Assembly (NCBI RefSeq): GCF_014384705.1
Contig: NZ_JACRSN010000004.1
Location: 1-64,000 of the forward strand
Direction of reading: 5' to 3'
Source: Yeguia hominis
Lineage (GTDB): Bacteria; Bacillota; Clostridia; Oscillospirales; Acutalibacteraceae
DNA length: 64,000 nucleotides
The position numbers were made by a program, and so were the translations under genes. Numbering within the stretch: the stretch's first letter is position 1; each line of letters opens with the position of its first letter. The notes beneath the pieces are model-generated. The model was given only the letters and a program-made list of their open reading frames with translations, was not told the DNA's origin and made no database searches. This document shows positions 16,418 to 25,599 of this stretch, piece after piece.

Positions 16418-16645
16418 ATGAACTATTTGAGCGAGAAGAACTCCGTTTTGAATAGACCGATGTATTTGTGCCTTTGCCCGGTTTGCCTTGGTCAGTTCCT
16501 CGACACAGGAATCTATAAGATCGTGCGGGAGAATCACGGACAAGCAAAAGAGCGCTGTGATTTCTGTAATTATCGCAACGGGTACGATTTCATCATCTAC
16601 TCCAAAGCGGAAAAGAAAGATGAGGTGGCAGACGAATGGCAATGA
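16418..16645 (+). CDS. Conserved small zinc-ribbon protein of integrative elements
   Basis: 75 residues; ATG 16,418 has AAAGGAG upstream and is preferred to a TTG 24 bases earlier. It carries C-L-C-P-V-C near residue 19 and C-D-F-C near residue 47, a zinc-ribbon arrangement. It overlaps the excisionase gene by 10 nt. Similar short proteins sit before excisionases in clostridial elements; function unknown. Confidence 0.6.
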   Translation: MNYLSEKNSVLNRPMYLCLCPVCLGQFLDTGIYKIVRENHGQAKERCDFCNYRNGYDFIIYSKAEKKDEVADEWQ

Positions 16646-16866
16646 AAAAGTCTGAGCTGAGAGAACTGTACTTGATGATGTTTCCGGAGTATCCGGACAT
16701 CGTGAACATCACTCAGCTCCAATCGATGCTTGGTATCAGCCGCCATCTTGCCTATGACTTGATCAATGACGGGTATATCAGAGGCCTGAAAATCGGAAAT
16801 GCTTTCCGGATACCCAAGGTCAATGTCATTGAGTATGTCATGGATCAGGGAAAAAGTGCGATTTGA
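16636..16866 (+). CDS. xis: Excisionase-type HTH protein of element 1
   Basis: 76 residues with one helix-turn-helix of the excisionase/MerR-like type (I-T-Q-L-Q-S-M-L-G-I-S-R-H-L-A-Y-D-L-I) and the wing-like K-I-G-N-A-F-R-I-P-K. It lies directly before the integrase and is closely similar to the HTH protein at 33,768 of element 2. It probably directs excisive recombination by the adjacent integrase. Confidence 0.8.
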   Translation: MAMKKSELRELYLMMFPEYPDIVNITQLQSMLGISRHLAYDLINDGYIRGLKIGNAFRIPKVNVIEYVMDQGKSAI

Positions 16867-16973
16867 ACTCCGTTTTGATAATCGCATATTTGAGTATCTC
16901 CCACCGACCGAATAAAATATAGATGTCGGTGGGAGATGCCTGTAACAATTCAATGATTCCGGAGGTAATAAAA

Positions 16974-18212
16974 ATGGTATCAGGAACTCTTGCGCTGAAG
17001 AACGGCTACTATTATGCCGTTCTCAGCTATCGGGATGCAGCAGGAAAGCGTCATCAAAAGTGGGTATCGACAGGATTGCCCCAAAAAGGCAATAAGCGCC
17101 GGGCAGAACAGGAACTTATTCGTATTCGCAGCGAATTTGAGGTTCCTCGGGTTGCCGGAGAACTAAGCTCGAATATGCTCTTTGCAGACTATTTGGATCA
17201 ATGGCTTGAGATTGTCAGAGCGAGAATCAAGCCCGCAACATTCGGCTCGTATCAAGGAATGGTCAAAAGCACGATTGGCCCGTATTTCCGTAAAAAGGAG
17301 CTAACCTTGAAAGAACTGGAGGCTCGGCACATCCAACAGTTTTATACGGAGAAGCTGAAAACCGTCACGCCGAATTCGGTTATCCACTATCATGCGGTAA
17401 TTTATCAGGCCTTGAAGTATGCGATGAAAACCGACATGGTACCGCAGAATGTTGCTATGAAGGTGGATAGGCCGAGGAAAAACTCGTTTCAGCCGACCTT
17501 CCTTGATGCGGAGCAAATGCAGAAGCTGTTTGAGGTTGTCAAGGGAACGCGGCTGAAACTTCCGGTTTTGATTGCTGCGTTTTATGGACTGCGCCGTGGC
17601 GAGGTGCTCGGGCTAAAGTGGGATGCGATCGATTTCAATCGCGGAACGCTGACCATCAAACGAACAGTCACTGAGGCAACGATTGACGGCACCATGAAAA
17701 TTATCGAGCAGGATTCTGCTAAGACCAAATCAAGCCTGAGAACGCTTCCCTTGGTGGGGAGCTTCCGCGACTGCTTTCAAAAGGTAAAAGAGGCCCAGGA
17801 GCTAAACAAGAAGGTTTGCGGCAATTGCTATAACTACGATTATGACGGTTATGTCTTTGTGAATGAACTGGGAGAGCGCATGCGCCCGAACTATTTGACG
17901 GAGTACTTTCCTAAGTACATAGCAAAACACGGGATGCCGAAGATGCGGTTTCATGATCTTCGCCATAGCTGCGCCAGCTTGCTGCTGGCTAACGGCGTGC
18001 CGCTGAAGCAAATCCAGGAATGGCTCGGCCACTCGGATTTCAGCACGACCGCTAATATTTATGCCCATCTCGACTACAGATCCAAAATATCCTCGGCGCA
18101 GGCCATGGAGCAGGGAATGCTTCTTCCGAGGTCAGATGATTTCGGGAGCCGCTGGGAAAATGTAACCGAGCAGGGCAAAATAACAGAACCGGATTTGAAC
18201 CCCGTTTTTTGA
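16974..18212 (+). CDS. int: Tyrosine integrase of element 1
   Basis: 412 residues: an N-terminal arm-binding domain (L-K-N-G-Y-Y-Y-A-V-L-S-Y), a SAM-like core-binding domain (about 65-150) and a catalytic domain with Arg in Y-G-L-R-R-G-E, H-D-L-R-H-S, G-H-S-D-F-S-T-T and Tyr in I-Y-A-H-L-D. ATG 16,974 follows GGAGG and is chosen over the upstream 16,923. It is strongly similar along its length to the element 2 integrase at 37,034. Its end lies about 130 bp from the 3' half of a tRNA-Ser gene, a likely attachment region. Confidence 0.93.
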   Translation: MVSGTLALKNGYYYAVLSYRDAAGKRHQKWVSTGLPQKGNKRRAEQELIRIRSEFEVPRVAGELSSNMLFADYLDQWLEIVRARIKPATFGSYQGMVKSTIGPYFRKKELTLKELEARHIQQFYTEKLKTVTPNSVIHYHAVIYQALKYAMKTDMVPQNVAMKVDRPRKNSFQPTFLDAEQMQKLFEVVKGTRLKLPVLIAAFYGLRRGEVLGLKWDAIDFNRGTLTIKRTVTEATIDGTMKIIEQDSAKTKSSLRTLPLVGSFRDCFQKVKEAQELNKKVCGNCYNYDYDGYVFVNELGERMRPNYLTEYFPKYIAKHGMPKMRFHDLRHSCASLLLANGVPLKQIQEWLGHSDFSTTANIYAHLDYRSKISSAQAMEQGMLLPRSDDFGSRWENVTEQGKITEPDLNPVF

Positions 18213-18305
18213 CTAAAAAAACACGCTGTTCTAACGCAAAAACGGCCAATTCTAACGCCGTTCCAACGCGAAAATCGGAAAATTCAAGGAGTCGGACGAA
18301 AAAGG

Positions 18306-18341
18306 AAAGTCCAGCAAACCCTTGAGTTTACTGGACTTTTT
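18306..18341 (+). terminator. Terminator between integrase 1 and tRNA-Ser
   Basis: AAAGTCCAG (18,306-18,314)/CTGGACTTT (18,331-18,339) with an inner AAAC/GTTT stem and a T-run. It stops integrase read-through into the oppositely oriented tRNA half. Confidence 0.8.
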
Positions 18342-18399
18342 TGGCGGAGAGGATGGGATTCGAACCCATGTGCGATTGCTCGCAAACTGATTTCGAGTC
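18342..18399 (-). tRNA. tRNA-Ser(CGA), 3' half, separated from its 5' half by element 2
   Basis: On the minus strand this reads from the anticodon loop (ACTCGAAAT) through the 3' anticodon stem, a variable arm GCGA-GCAA-TCGC, the T-arm ATGGG-TTCGAAT-CCCAT, the acceptor CCTCTCC, G and an encoded CCA. The 5' part is missing here. It joins perfectly with the fragment at 38,579-38,619 (acceptor GGAGAGG, anticodon stem GCTGA/TCAGT). Confidence 0.88.
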
Positions 18400-18655
18400 T
18401 TTTATGCAACTGTGACGGGGGTGTCCGTTTTGGGGTCGTTTCTGTAAGCCCCGTACCCGCCGAAAGCCGCTTGAAATCAGGCTTTTTCGCCCGGAAAGCC
18501 TTGCTGGACAGGCTTTTTTGAAAGTGGGTTCAAATCGGCATTTTTCCCGATTTTGGAGAGAAATGCGGGAAGATAGGAGAGAAAAATCGGGAGACGGCCA
18601 TACACCGCAGGATAGAGCTTCCAACCGACGAAAATCTATTTTTGAGGTGTTACAA

Positions 18656-19225
18656 ATGGATGTATTCCCCGTTAACTGGGACAGCGTTCCCGAGGTGATG
18701 AACAAGGAGCAATTCTTCCGAATATGCCACATCAGCAAGTCCACGGCGCTGCATCTGCTCAAAAGCGGCAAGGTGCCCTGTGAGTGGTCGGGTAAGAAAA
18801 CCCGGTGCTATAAAATCCGAAAAGAGGATGTGAAAGCATATTTGGAGGAACGGGCGATTTTCCCTGAACTCTACTCTGCGCCGAAGGGCTGGTACGGCAC
18901 CCACTATGTGGCGAGGCTCTCTAAGGAGCTGCCCGAGTACACCCTCCGGCAGATGCACGGCTACTATGAAAAGCTGCTGCGCAAATATCCGGACGTGGTC
19001 ACGGTAAAGGATGTGGTGGCCCTGACCGGCTATACCCTGACCACCGTCCACAACTGGTGCAGCCGTGGGTCACTGAAAGCCTTCCAAAAGGGACTGAAGT
19101 TCTGTATCCCGAAAATTTTTCTCGTGGACTTCTTTTGTTCCCTGACCTTCCGCTCCATTACCCGTAAAAGCCTCTGGCATATCCAGACGCTGAACGAGTT
19201 CAGCAGGAAGATGAAGCGGAAGTGA
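18656..19225 (+). CDS. HTH (excisionase-like) protein at the left end of element 2
   Basis: 189 residues from ATG 18,656 (GAGGTG site). Two HTH-like segments are visible: residues about 18-55 (M-N-K-E-Q-F-F-R-I-C-H-I-S-K-S-T-A-L-H-L-L) and about 115-150 (V-K-D-V-V-A-L-T-G-Y-T-L-T-T-V-H-N-W). The upstream 18,400-18,655 contains the integrase-arm-like repeats and no gene. It is probably a DNA-binding regulator of the element; the specific role is unknown. Confidence 0.6.
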   Translation: MDVFPVNWDSVPEVMNKEQFFRICHISKSTALHLLKSGKVPCEWSGKKTRCYKIRKEDVKAYLEERAIFPELYSAPKGWYGTHYVARLSKELPEYTLRQMHGYYEKLLRKYPDVVTVKDVVALTGYTLTTVHNWCSRGSLKAFQKGLKFCIPKIFLVDFFCSLTFRSITRKSLWHIQTLNEFSRKMKRK

Positions 19226-19500
19226 TCTTTGCAACGATTTAAGGGCATTTGCAAAGTTCGTTGTAAAAAGTGTGCCCGCACAGCAAAAGTTCGCTGCATT
19301 TTTTGTGGATACAAGGTGGGGGCCTGTTGCAGATGTACGGAATTGCCCCGTTCGGGCCAAAATACAGGTGCATCGTATTTTGGCCTAAAGCCTATAACCT
19401 GTCACAATATCGTACTGACCTTGCGATTCTGAAATTCGCACACTCGCACCTGCCTTTCGGTTTTGGTAGACTGTAACCGAAAGGCGGGTGCATTTTGCAT
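19226..19500. other. Non-coding, hairpin-rich stretch before tnpV
   Basis: No gene supported. It contains a perfect 11-bp inverted repeat GGCCAAAATAC/GTATTTTGGCC (19,357-19,387) and a long hairpin about 19,444-19,490 (GCACCTGCCTTTCGGTT pairing with AACCGAAAGGCGGGTGC, one G-U). They could be transposon-related ends or an attenuator for tnpV. Confidence 0.5.
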
Positions 19501-19540
19501 TGCAGGCCTGCCGGGGAAATTTTGAATGGGAGGATCACAT

Positions 19541-19912
19541 ATGAAATCGCTATTTGAGCAGCTGGGCGGCACTTACACAAGGCAGGGCGACTACTGCCTA
19601 CCGGATGTTTGCTTACCACCCGAAGAAGAACGCCCCATCGGCATTTACGGCCAGCGGCGGCGAGCTTATCTGAAGGAGCATCACCGAGTGCTGTATTATA
19701 ACCTGCTGACCGCCGGGACGCTGGACGGGCACCTTGCAGACATCGAGAAGCAGGCGCAGGAACTCTTTCTTCGGCTGGTAGAACAATACGCAGATGCCGA
19801 GGGTGTGACGGAGGAGGTAAAGGCCAATGACCCGCAGGCGTGGGTGCGGAAGATGAACGGCATCCGACATCGGGCAAACGAGGCCGTGATGCAGGAGATT
19901 GTATACGGGTAA
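19541..19912 (+). CDS. tnpV: TnpV-family transposon protein
   Basis: 123 residues with the TnpV pattern: M-K-S-L-F-E-Q-L-G-G-T-Y at the start, P-I-G-I-Y-G-Q-R, then Y-L-K-E-H and a helical region ending N-E-A-V-M-Q-E-I-V-Y. ATG 19,541 has GGGAGG eight bases upstream. TnpV is an accessory protein of clostridial Tn4451-like elements with no firmly known role. No transposase accompanies it here, so it may be a leftover of an older insertion. Confidence 0.8.
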   Translation: MKSLFEQLGGTYTRQGDYCLPDVCLPPEEERPIGIYGQRRRAYLKEHHRVLYYNLLTAGTLDGHLADIEKQAQELFLRLVEQYADAEGVTEEVKANDPQAWVRKMNGIRHRANEAVMQEIVYG

Positions 19913-19916
19913 CGAG

Positions 19917-19947
19917 CAAGCGGAGGTCGATGGCCTCCGCTTGTTTT
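19917..19947 (+). terminator. Terminator after tnpV
   Basis: A perfect 10-bp stem CAAGCGGAGG/CCTCCGCTTG with a 7-nt loop and TTTT. Confidence 0.85.
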
Positions 19948-19980
19948 ATATACAGCTCTGACCGAACGAAAAAGAACAAT

Positions 19981-20064
19981 GTTCGGAACAATATCAAAAA
20001 TTACCGGAACAATGTCATTGTTTTATCGGAACTATGTCAAACTAAATTTGATATTGTTCCGAAC
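19981..20064. repeat. Iteron-like repeats: three direct copies and one inverted copy
   Basis: Units of the form CGGAACAATATCA occur at about 19,984, 20,005 and 20,027 on the plus strand (20-22 bp apart). A perfect inverted copy of the first lies at 20,047-20,064 (an 18-bp inverted repeat with 19,981-19,998). The region lies at the downstream end of the minus-strand type I operon. It may be a protein-binding site, a plasmid-type iteron set, or a terminator. Confidence 0.6.
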
Positions 20065-20081
20065 TTTATCAGAGCAAGAGG

Positions 20082-21161
20082 TCAGAAGCTTTCCGGTACA
20101 AGCGCCAGTTTGTTGATTGATTCGTGTGCCCGCACTAGCGCATCATAAACTGCCAAAACATCTTCGGAGTCCCAAGTTCGCAGAGATTTTTCATCAATCA
20201 CACCGGCACTTTCCTGAATGATCTTCGCAAGCTGTTCTTCATCTGCAACGGCGACAACAGCTTGAACCGCTGCATTGCTCTGTGCCTTTTTCAGATTTAG
20301 AATAAGGCTATCGATGGAACCTTTAGACTGTACCTCAAAAACATAAATTGCTTTCCCCATATTGCCGATTTTAGCTTCCCAGACAGCATCCACAACTGCG
20401 CCTGTTGCAATCTTTACTTCAGAGCGGCTGTCAAAGCCAAGCAGCTTTCCTATGTCCACCAGCTTGTCTTTGATTTCATCGTGAAGCGATCTTGAATCTC
20501 TGGCAGAAACGGGCTCCTGAGAAATAGAAATTGCATCTGTGGTGGGGACATCCTTTTCTGCGAGAGGGAGAATTTCATCCCACAGGAAATAGTCAACAGC
20601 CAGCAAGTCCGAATCAGCAGCGCCTGCTTTTTTCAGACTGGATGCAATTTCCTTTGCAACCGCACACACTTCAGTATATTTCTTTCCGGTGTATTGGTAG
20701 TTGTACTTGGGCATATTCGGAATCCCCAAGTAACCGTAACAAAGAATGGTTGTCTTGTTGAATACGATGTACTCCTGCGGATTCATATAGGAAAGCAGTT
20801 CACTGATTGTAGCAGGTCCCATACCTTTTACAGATTTCAGAAAAATATCCCACCGCTTCTCTACAGAGGCAGATCCGTACAACAGGTCGGCTAACTGCTT
20901 TTTAAGCGTAGAAAAGCCATTATCTTCAATCAGCTTATCGACAACATATTTTTTGTTTCCCCACATCAGAACTGCCCAAAGCCTGCTGATATACTCAAGG
21001 AAATCTTCTTCGGTCATTGCCAAGAGCTTATCTTTGGTGAAGGATTGGTAGTATGCTTTTCGCTCTTTCCGTTCATTCCAGTTTTCTTCGTAATATGCGG
21101 CATTGGTGGATTGCTTTTTTATAAACGCCTGAATTGCTATAGAAAGCTTCTGTGTGTCCAT
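20082..21161 (-). CDS. Helix-hairpin-helix plus PD-(D/E)XK-like protein of the type I operon
   Basis: 359 residues from ATG 21,161 (GGAGGAG site); the longer GTG start overlaps the hsdR stop. A helix-hairpin-helix-like motif lies near residue 115 (G-M-G-P-A-T-I-S-E-L-L). The C-terminal ~120 residues resemble a nuclease fold: V-V-D-A-V-W-E-A-K-I-G, then I-Y-V-F-E-V-Q-S-K-G-S. It is the last gene of the operon after hsdR. It could be a restriction accessory nuclease or DNA-end sensor; the role is inferred. Confidence 0.55.
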   Translation of the reverse strand: MDTQKLSIAIQAFIKKQSTNAAYYEENWNERKERKAYYQSFTKDKLLAMTEEDFLEYISRLWAVLMWGNKKYVVDKLIEDNGFSTLKKQLADLLYGSASVEKRWDIFLKSVKGMGPATISELLSYMNPQEYIVFNKTTILCYGYLGIPNMPKYNYQYTGKKYTEVCAVAKEIASSLKKAGAADSDLLAVDYFLWDEILPLAEKDVPTTDAISISQEPVSARDSRSLHDEIKDKLVDIGKLLGFDSRSEVKIATGAVVDAVWEAKIGNMGKAIYVFEVQSKGSIDSLILNLKKAQSNAAVQAVVAVADEEQLAKIIQESAGVIDEKSLRTWDSEDVLAVYDALVRAHESINKLALVPESF

Positions 21162-21163
21162 AC

Positions 21164-24100
21164 TCACTCCTCCATATTATCCGTCCAAAGCTCGCACTGC
21201 GTCATAACAGTTTGAACAGCATCGTCCATCCCTTCGGGCGGATACTTATGTTTTTTCAAAAGGCGTTTAATCAGCATGCGCATTCTTGCCCTTGCCTGTT
21301 CACGCCTGTTCCAGTCAATCGTGCGGTTCTTGCGAAGGGTTTCAGCAAGTTCCTTGGTAATGGCGATCAATTCATCATTTTTATAAAAATCTTTGATTGC
21401 CTGTGGCTTTGTCAGCGCATCATAGAATGCTAACTCATCCGCCGTGAGGCCAAGTTCTTTACCTTCGTTGTGCGCAGCGGCGATCTGCTTGGCAAGCTTC
21501 ATCATCTCATCAATGACCTGCTCATTTGTCAGCATACCGTTCAGATAGGCGTTCATCGCCCGCTGCATAATCTCACTGAATTTTTCGGATTTGACCACAT
21601 TTGTCCTGCGGTAAATCTGAACCTGCTCGGCGATCAATTTTTTCAGCAATTCTACGGCGAGATTCTTTTCCTTCATCTTGGAGATTTCTTCAAGGAACTT
21701 CGGATCAAACAGAGAAAATTCGGAGTTAACATCAGAAAACAGATTGATGACGCCGTCACTCTTGATGCTCTGCTTCAAAAGCTCATTGATCCGGGCATTC
21801 ATCTCCGGGAGAGAAATCTTTTGCCCACCGCCCTGATTAGTCAGCCGAATGACAAGGACACGGACAGACTCAAAGAAAGCTGCTTCAAACCGCATCGGCT
21901 CATCTACCAAGGAAGAACAGAGAGACAGCGCTTGGTGAAGCATCAGTGCCTCTTTGAGGAAAGTATCCCGTTCTTCCTCCAATTCCCGTCCCATTATGAA
22001 GTTTACAGCGCCGCTGATTGTTTTTGCCCGCTCAAGATCCGTGCCGGACATAAACTTTGAGTAGTCGTAGTGATGGAACAGATCTTGGCATATAGAGAGC
22101 TTTTCGAGGAACTTGGGATATGCAACCTTTGCGACATCGGTATCGCCATAGTTCTTTTTATCCCGTACCGTATAGTCGTTCATTGCCTGCTTCAAGGCGG
22201 AAGCGATACCTACATAGTCGACGACAAGACCGCCTTCCTTATCACGGAAGACTCGATTGACACGGGCAATGGCCTGCATCAGGTTGTAGCCCTGCATCGG
22301 TTTGTAGACATACATTGTTGCAAGGGATGGTACATCAAAGCCCGTCAGCCACATATCTACGACAATAGCAATTTTCAGGGGACTGTCATTATCCTTGAAT
22401 TTCTGTGCCAGTTCGTCTTTGTGGTGCTTGTTTCCAATGATTTTACGCCATTCTTCCGGGTCTTTGTTGCTCTCGGTCATTACAACGGCGACTTTTTCCG
22501 TCCAAGCCGGACGCAGTTCGAGAATGCGGTTGTATATCTTCATAGCAATGGCACGAGAATACGCAACAATCATCGCTTTACCCGTGAGCAGGTTCGCACG
22601 GTTATTTTCGTAGTGGTCAAGAATGTCGCAGACTAACGAATTGATCGTCTGGTCGTTGCCCAGGACAGCCTCCATCTGGCCAAGTTGTTTTTTGCTCTGC
22701 TCGATAACCTGCGGATCGGCGTTATTGGCCATAATATCATATTCAGCATCAATGAGGCGCAAGGTGGCTTCATCCAAATGCAGTTTGATAACACGGCTTT
22801 CATAGTAGACCGGGCGTGTTGCACCATCCTCGACAGCCTGCGTCATATCGTAGATGTCAATGTAATCACCGAACACCTCACGGGTGCTGCGATCTTTGGA
22901 AGAAATCGGCGTACCGGTAAAGCCGATGTATGTAGCATTGGGCAAGCTGTTGCGGATAATGCGAGCCGTGCCAACAACACGTTTGGCGACTTCTTCGCCA
23001 TCCTCGTTAGTTGTGATTTTGATTCTCTCCGCAAGCCCGTACTGCCCACGGTGGGCCTCATCTGCCATCACGACGATATTGCGGCGCTCAGAAAGTGGCT
23101 CGTGGGATTCCTCAAACTTCTGCATTGTAGTAAAGATAATCCCGTTTGCCTGTCTGCCGGCAAGCAGCGACTTCAAATGCTCTCTACTTTCTGCGTGGAT
23201 AGGTTCCTGCCGCAGAAATTTTTTGCATTTGGCAAACTGGCCGTAAAGCTGATCGTCAAGGTCGTTGCGGTCGGTAAGCACAACGATCGTGGGACTGTCC
23301 AAGGCATCTTGCAGTAGATGCGCATAAAAAACCATAGATAACGACTTTCCGCTGCCCTGTGTATGCCAAAAAACACCGCCCTTGCCGTCGGTCACGGTTG
23401 CGTGCTTGGTAGATTCGATTGCTTTTCTTACTGCAAAATACTGATGGTATCCGGCAAGAATTTTGAAGCTCTTGATCCCCTCGTTTGAAAAGCATATAAA
23501 GTTTTTGATAATATCCAGCAGGCGATCTTTTTGGAACAACCCTTCAAAGAAGGTGTCAAACTGTGCATACTGGGTATTTTCATAACTGCCGTCTTTTGTT
23601 TTCCACTCCATAAAACGATCTTCACCTGAGGTGATCGTTCCTGCCTTGGAAGTAGATTGATCGCTCATCACACAGATGGCGTTGTAAATGAACATCGACG
23701 GAATTTCCTGCATATAATTCCGAAGCTGCCGATAGGCCTCAGAAGCGTCTGTTTCCTCACGGGAGGGGGATTTTAGTTCAACAAGAACAACAGGCAAGCC
23801 GTTAAGAAAGAGAATAATATCCGGACGCTTGTTGCTGTTCTCAATGAAGGTCCATTGATTGGCAACGATAAAGGAGTTGTTTTCGGGGTGGGAATAGTCA
23901 GCGAGATACACAATGCCGGAACGCTCCTCGCCTTTTTCTAAGTAGCGGACCGGAATGCCGCTTTGCAGGTACTCCATAAATTCGGCGTTCTTCTGCACAA
24001 GCTCGCCATTTTCAAAGTTGCGCAGCTTGAATAAAGCGTCGTTAATGGCGTCAGCAGGTAAGCCCTTGTTCAGACGATACAAAGACTCCTCCAATACAGT

Positions 24101-24226
24101 ATCATAGAGCGGGCTCTTAAAGTCCCGTTCCACATCTGGGCCATAAACATACTCATAGCCCAAATCGTTTTTGAAAAGCTCGATTATAGCGTTTTCATAA
24201 TCAGCTTCTGTGTTATATCCCGGCAT
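21164..24226 (-). CDS. hsdR: Type I restriction endonuclease subunit R
   Basis: 1,020 residues. The N-terminal nuclease has P-D-I-I-L-F then V-E-L-K-S-P (D and E-x-K). An SF2 motor follows with Walker A (T-Q-G-S-G-K-S, about residue 290), D-E-A-H, and T-G-T-P. A later helicase lobe has D-M-W-L-T-G-F-D-V-P-S, and the C-terminus is DUF3387-like. All motifs look intact, so it should translocate and cut DNA with HsdM/HsdS. The start ATG has GGGGAG upstream. It lies 3' of the FRG gene and overlaps the next gene closely. Confidence 0.95.
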   Translation of the reverse strand: MPGYNTEADYENAIIELFKNDLGYEYVYGPDVERDFKSPLYDTVLEESLYRLNKGLPADAINDALFKLRNFENGELVQKNAEFMEYLQSGIPVRYLEKGEERSGIVYLADYSHPENNSFIVANQWTFIENSNKRPDIILFLNGLPVVLVELKSPSREETDASEAYRQLRNYMQEIPSMFIYNAICVMSDQSTSKAGTITSGEDRFMEWKTKDGSYENTQYAQFDTFFEGLFQKDRLLDIIKNFICFSNEGIKSFKILAGYHQYFAVRKAIESTKHATVTDGKGGVFWHTQGSGKSLSMVFYAHLLQDALDSPTIVVLTDRNDLDDQLYGQFAKCKKFLRQEPIHAESREHLKSLLAGRQANGIIFTTMQKFEESHEPLSERRNIVVMADEAHRGQYGLAERIKITTNEDGEEVAKRVVGTARIIRNSLPNATYIGFTGTPISSKDRSTREVFGDYIDIYDMTQAVEDGATRPVYYESRVIKLHLDEATLRLIDAEYDIMANNADPQVIEQSKKQLGQMEAVLGNDQTINSLVCDILDHYENNRANLLTGKAMIVAYSRAIAMKIYNRILELRPAWTEKVAVVMTESNKDPEEWRKIIGNKHHKDELAQKFKDNDSPLKIAIVVDMWLTGFDVPSLATMYVYKPMQGYNLMQAIARVNRVFRDKEGGLVVDYVGIASALKQAMNDYTVRDKKNYGDTDVAKVAYPKFLEKLSICQDLFHHYDYSKFMSGTDLERAKTISGAVNFIMGRELEEERDTFLKEALMLHQALSLCSSLVDEPMRFEAAFFESVRVLVIRLTNQGGGQKISLPEMNARINELLKQSIKSDGVINLFSDVNSEFSLFDPKFLEEISKMKEKNLAVELLKKLIAEQVQIYRRTNVVKSEKFSEIMQRAMNAYLNGMLTNEQVIDEMMKLAKQIAAAHNEGKELGLTADELAFYDALTKPQAIKDFYKNDELIAITKELAETLRKNRTIDWNRREQARARMRMLIKRLLKKHKYPPEGMDDAVQTVMTQCELWTDNMEE

Positions 24227-24228
24227 AT

Positions 24229-25500
24229 TTACTCCCCACCTTTTATATTGGTTGCAGTATAATCATTTACTGCTTGTCTCAGGCAAGTGGTAATCTGTAC
24301 AGCTTTTTCTTTTGCTTCTTTTTTATCCTTGAGCTTTACAAAATAATAACCTGAGATAGACATTCGAAGCTTGCTTATGATTGCATCTCGGTTATACCAA
24401 TCAACAGCGAAATTGCTTTGAATGATTCCTTTTAGATCTTCAATTTCTTTTGGCTTGGCTATACCACTCAAAAGATTAGACAGATTAGAGAGGATATAGG
24501 TGTTCAAGGATTCATCGTCAAGATTTTGAGGCGTACTATCTGCTTTTGCATGTGTGTCATACTTCTCAAAATCGGCAACTGCTTGTACATTTCCGCTATT
24601 TATATATTTGATATAACTGAGCTGGTGCTCCAATTCAGGAAACAGGGTTGCTTCGTTAATGTTGTACAGGTCAAGCTCTTTCAGGATTTCTTCCTTATTT
24701 TCACCACGAATGAAGAAGAATTCTTTTTCAAATGCATTCCGCAGATCGCCCCTCGATTTGGATATAACTGATTTTGCTATATCAGCGACGCCTGAAACAG
24801 AAAAGAGACTGGCTAAGAGGAATACACCGCTTTGCTTTCTTAATCGCTCATTCGTATATGTAGGAGTGACCATATAGTTTTCCTGAACAATCTTTGCAAA
24901 CTCTTGAAACCCGTTTTGCGTGGACCACTTTTTCCTTGTTTCTTCGTCGATTATATGATCCCGCTTTAATCTGGCAAGGACATTCGCAACCGTGTTTTCT
25001 TTTGAAAGATCGTAATTTGCTAATGCGGAGACGATTTGAACTTCAAGATCCGTTGGCAAAGAGGGATAGTAGTTTCGGGTGTAGTAAATCACTCCGTATG
25101 GCTCGTGTTTTTCCTCACCGTCATCGTCAATATAAGATTCCTCGCCGTGACATTTACAAGCAAAGTACAGCGCTACCAGCGGGTTTGTGGTCAGATCCAG
25201 CAGTCTTGTACACATACCATAGTGTTGATACTTTGTCATAATGTCAAAAGTCGTATGAAATTCTTTGAATTCTGCCGGGATTTTTTGCAAAGGAATCTGC
25301 ATAAGCCGGTGCTCTATACTAAGCATATTGTTTCTAAATATGCTCGGCTCAATATCCCAGAATTCTGCATCTTGCCCGCGAAAATATAGCTCAGTGGAGG
25401 TACCGTCATCAGATTCCTTCAGTGCTTTTACAGCGCTGATAAATGAACTGACAGAATCAATCTCGGTCAGCTCGCCAACTTCTAGTTCTTTATAAGCCAA
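24229..25500 (-). CDS. FRG-domain protein in the type I restriction operon
   Basis: 423 residues from a TTG start with AGGAGG seven bases upstream. An FRG domain is at residues about 35-140: L-Y-F-R-G-Q, I-E-P-S-I-F-R, then the diagnostic Q-H-Y-G-M-C-T-R-L-L-D-L-T-T-N-P-L-V-A-L-Y-F-A-C. The C-terminal half is helical, without a recognised motif. FRG proteins are frequent in defence islands, but their activity is not well defined. Its position between hsdS and hsdR suggests a second, possibly abortive, layer linked to restriction. Confidence 0.8.
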   Translation of the reverse strand: MAYKELEVGELTEIDSVSSFISAVKALKESDDGTSTELYFRGQDAEFWDIEPSIFRNNMLSIEHRLMQIPLQKIPAEFKEFHTTFDIMTKYQHYGMCTRLLDLTTNPLVALYFACKCHGEESYIDDDGEEKHEPYGVIYYTRNYYPSLPTDLEVQIVSALANYDLSKENTVANVLARLKRDHIIDEETRKKWSTQNGFQEFAKIVQENYMVTPTYTNERLRKQSGVFLLASLFSVSGVADIAKSVISKSRGDLRNAFEKEFFFIRGENKEEILKELDLYNINEATLFPELEHQLSYIKYINSGNVQAVADFEKYDTHAKADSTPQNLDDESLNTYILSNLSNLLSGIAKPKEIEDLKGIIQSNFAVDWYNRDAIISKLRMSISGYYFVKLKDKKEAKEKAVQITTCLRQAVNDYTATNIKGGE

Positions 25501-25584
25501 TGTGTTACCTCCTCTTTAGCGCAGCAACTATAGTATGTGCCATTGTATTCTCAATGAATGAGTTGTTTTTGTGTATGGGATAGG

Positions 25585-25599
25585 TAAATGATAATTTAG
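25585..25599 (+). repeat. hsdS inversion site 1
   Basis: TAAATGATAATTTAG in plus orientation, extended by AGCAGCAAGC, which it shares with site 4. It lies at the codons for N-D-N-L, so recombination keeps the HsdS reading frame. Confidence 0.85.
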
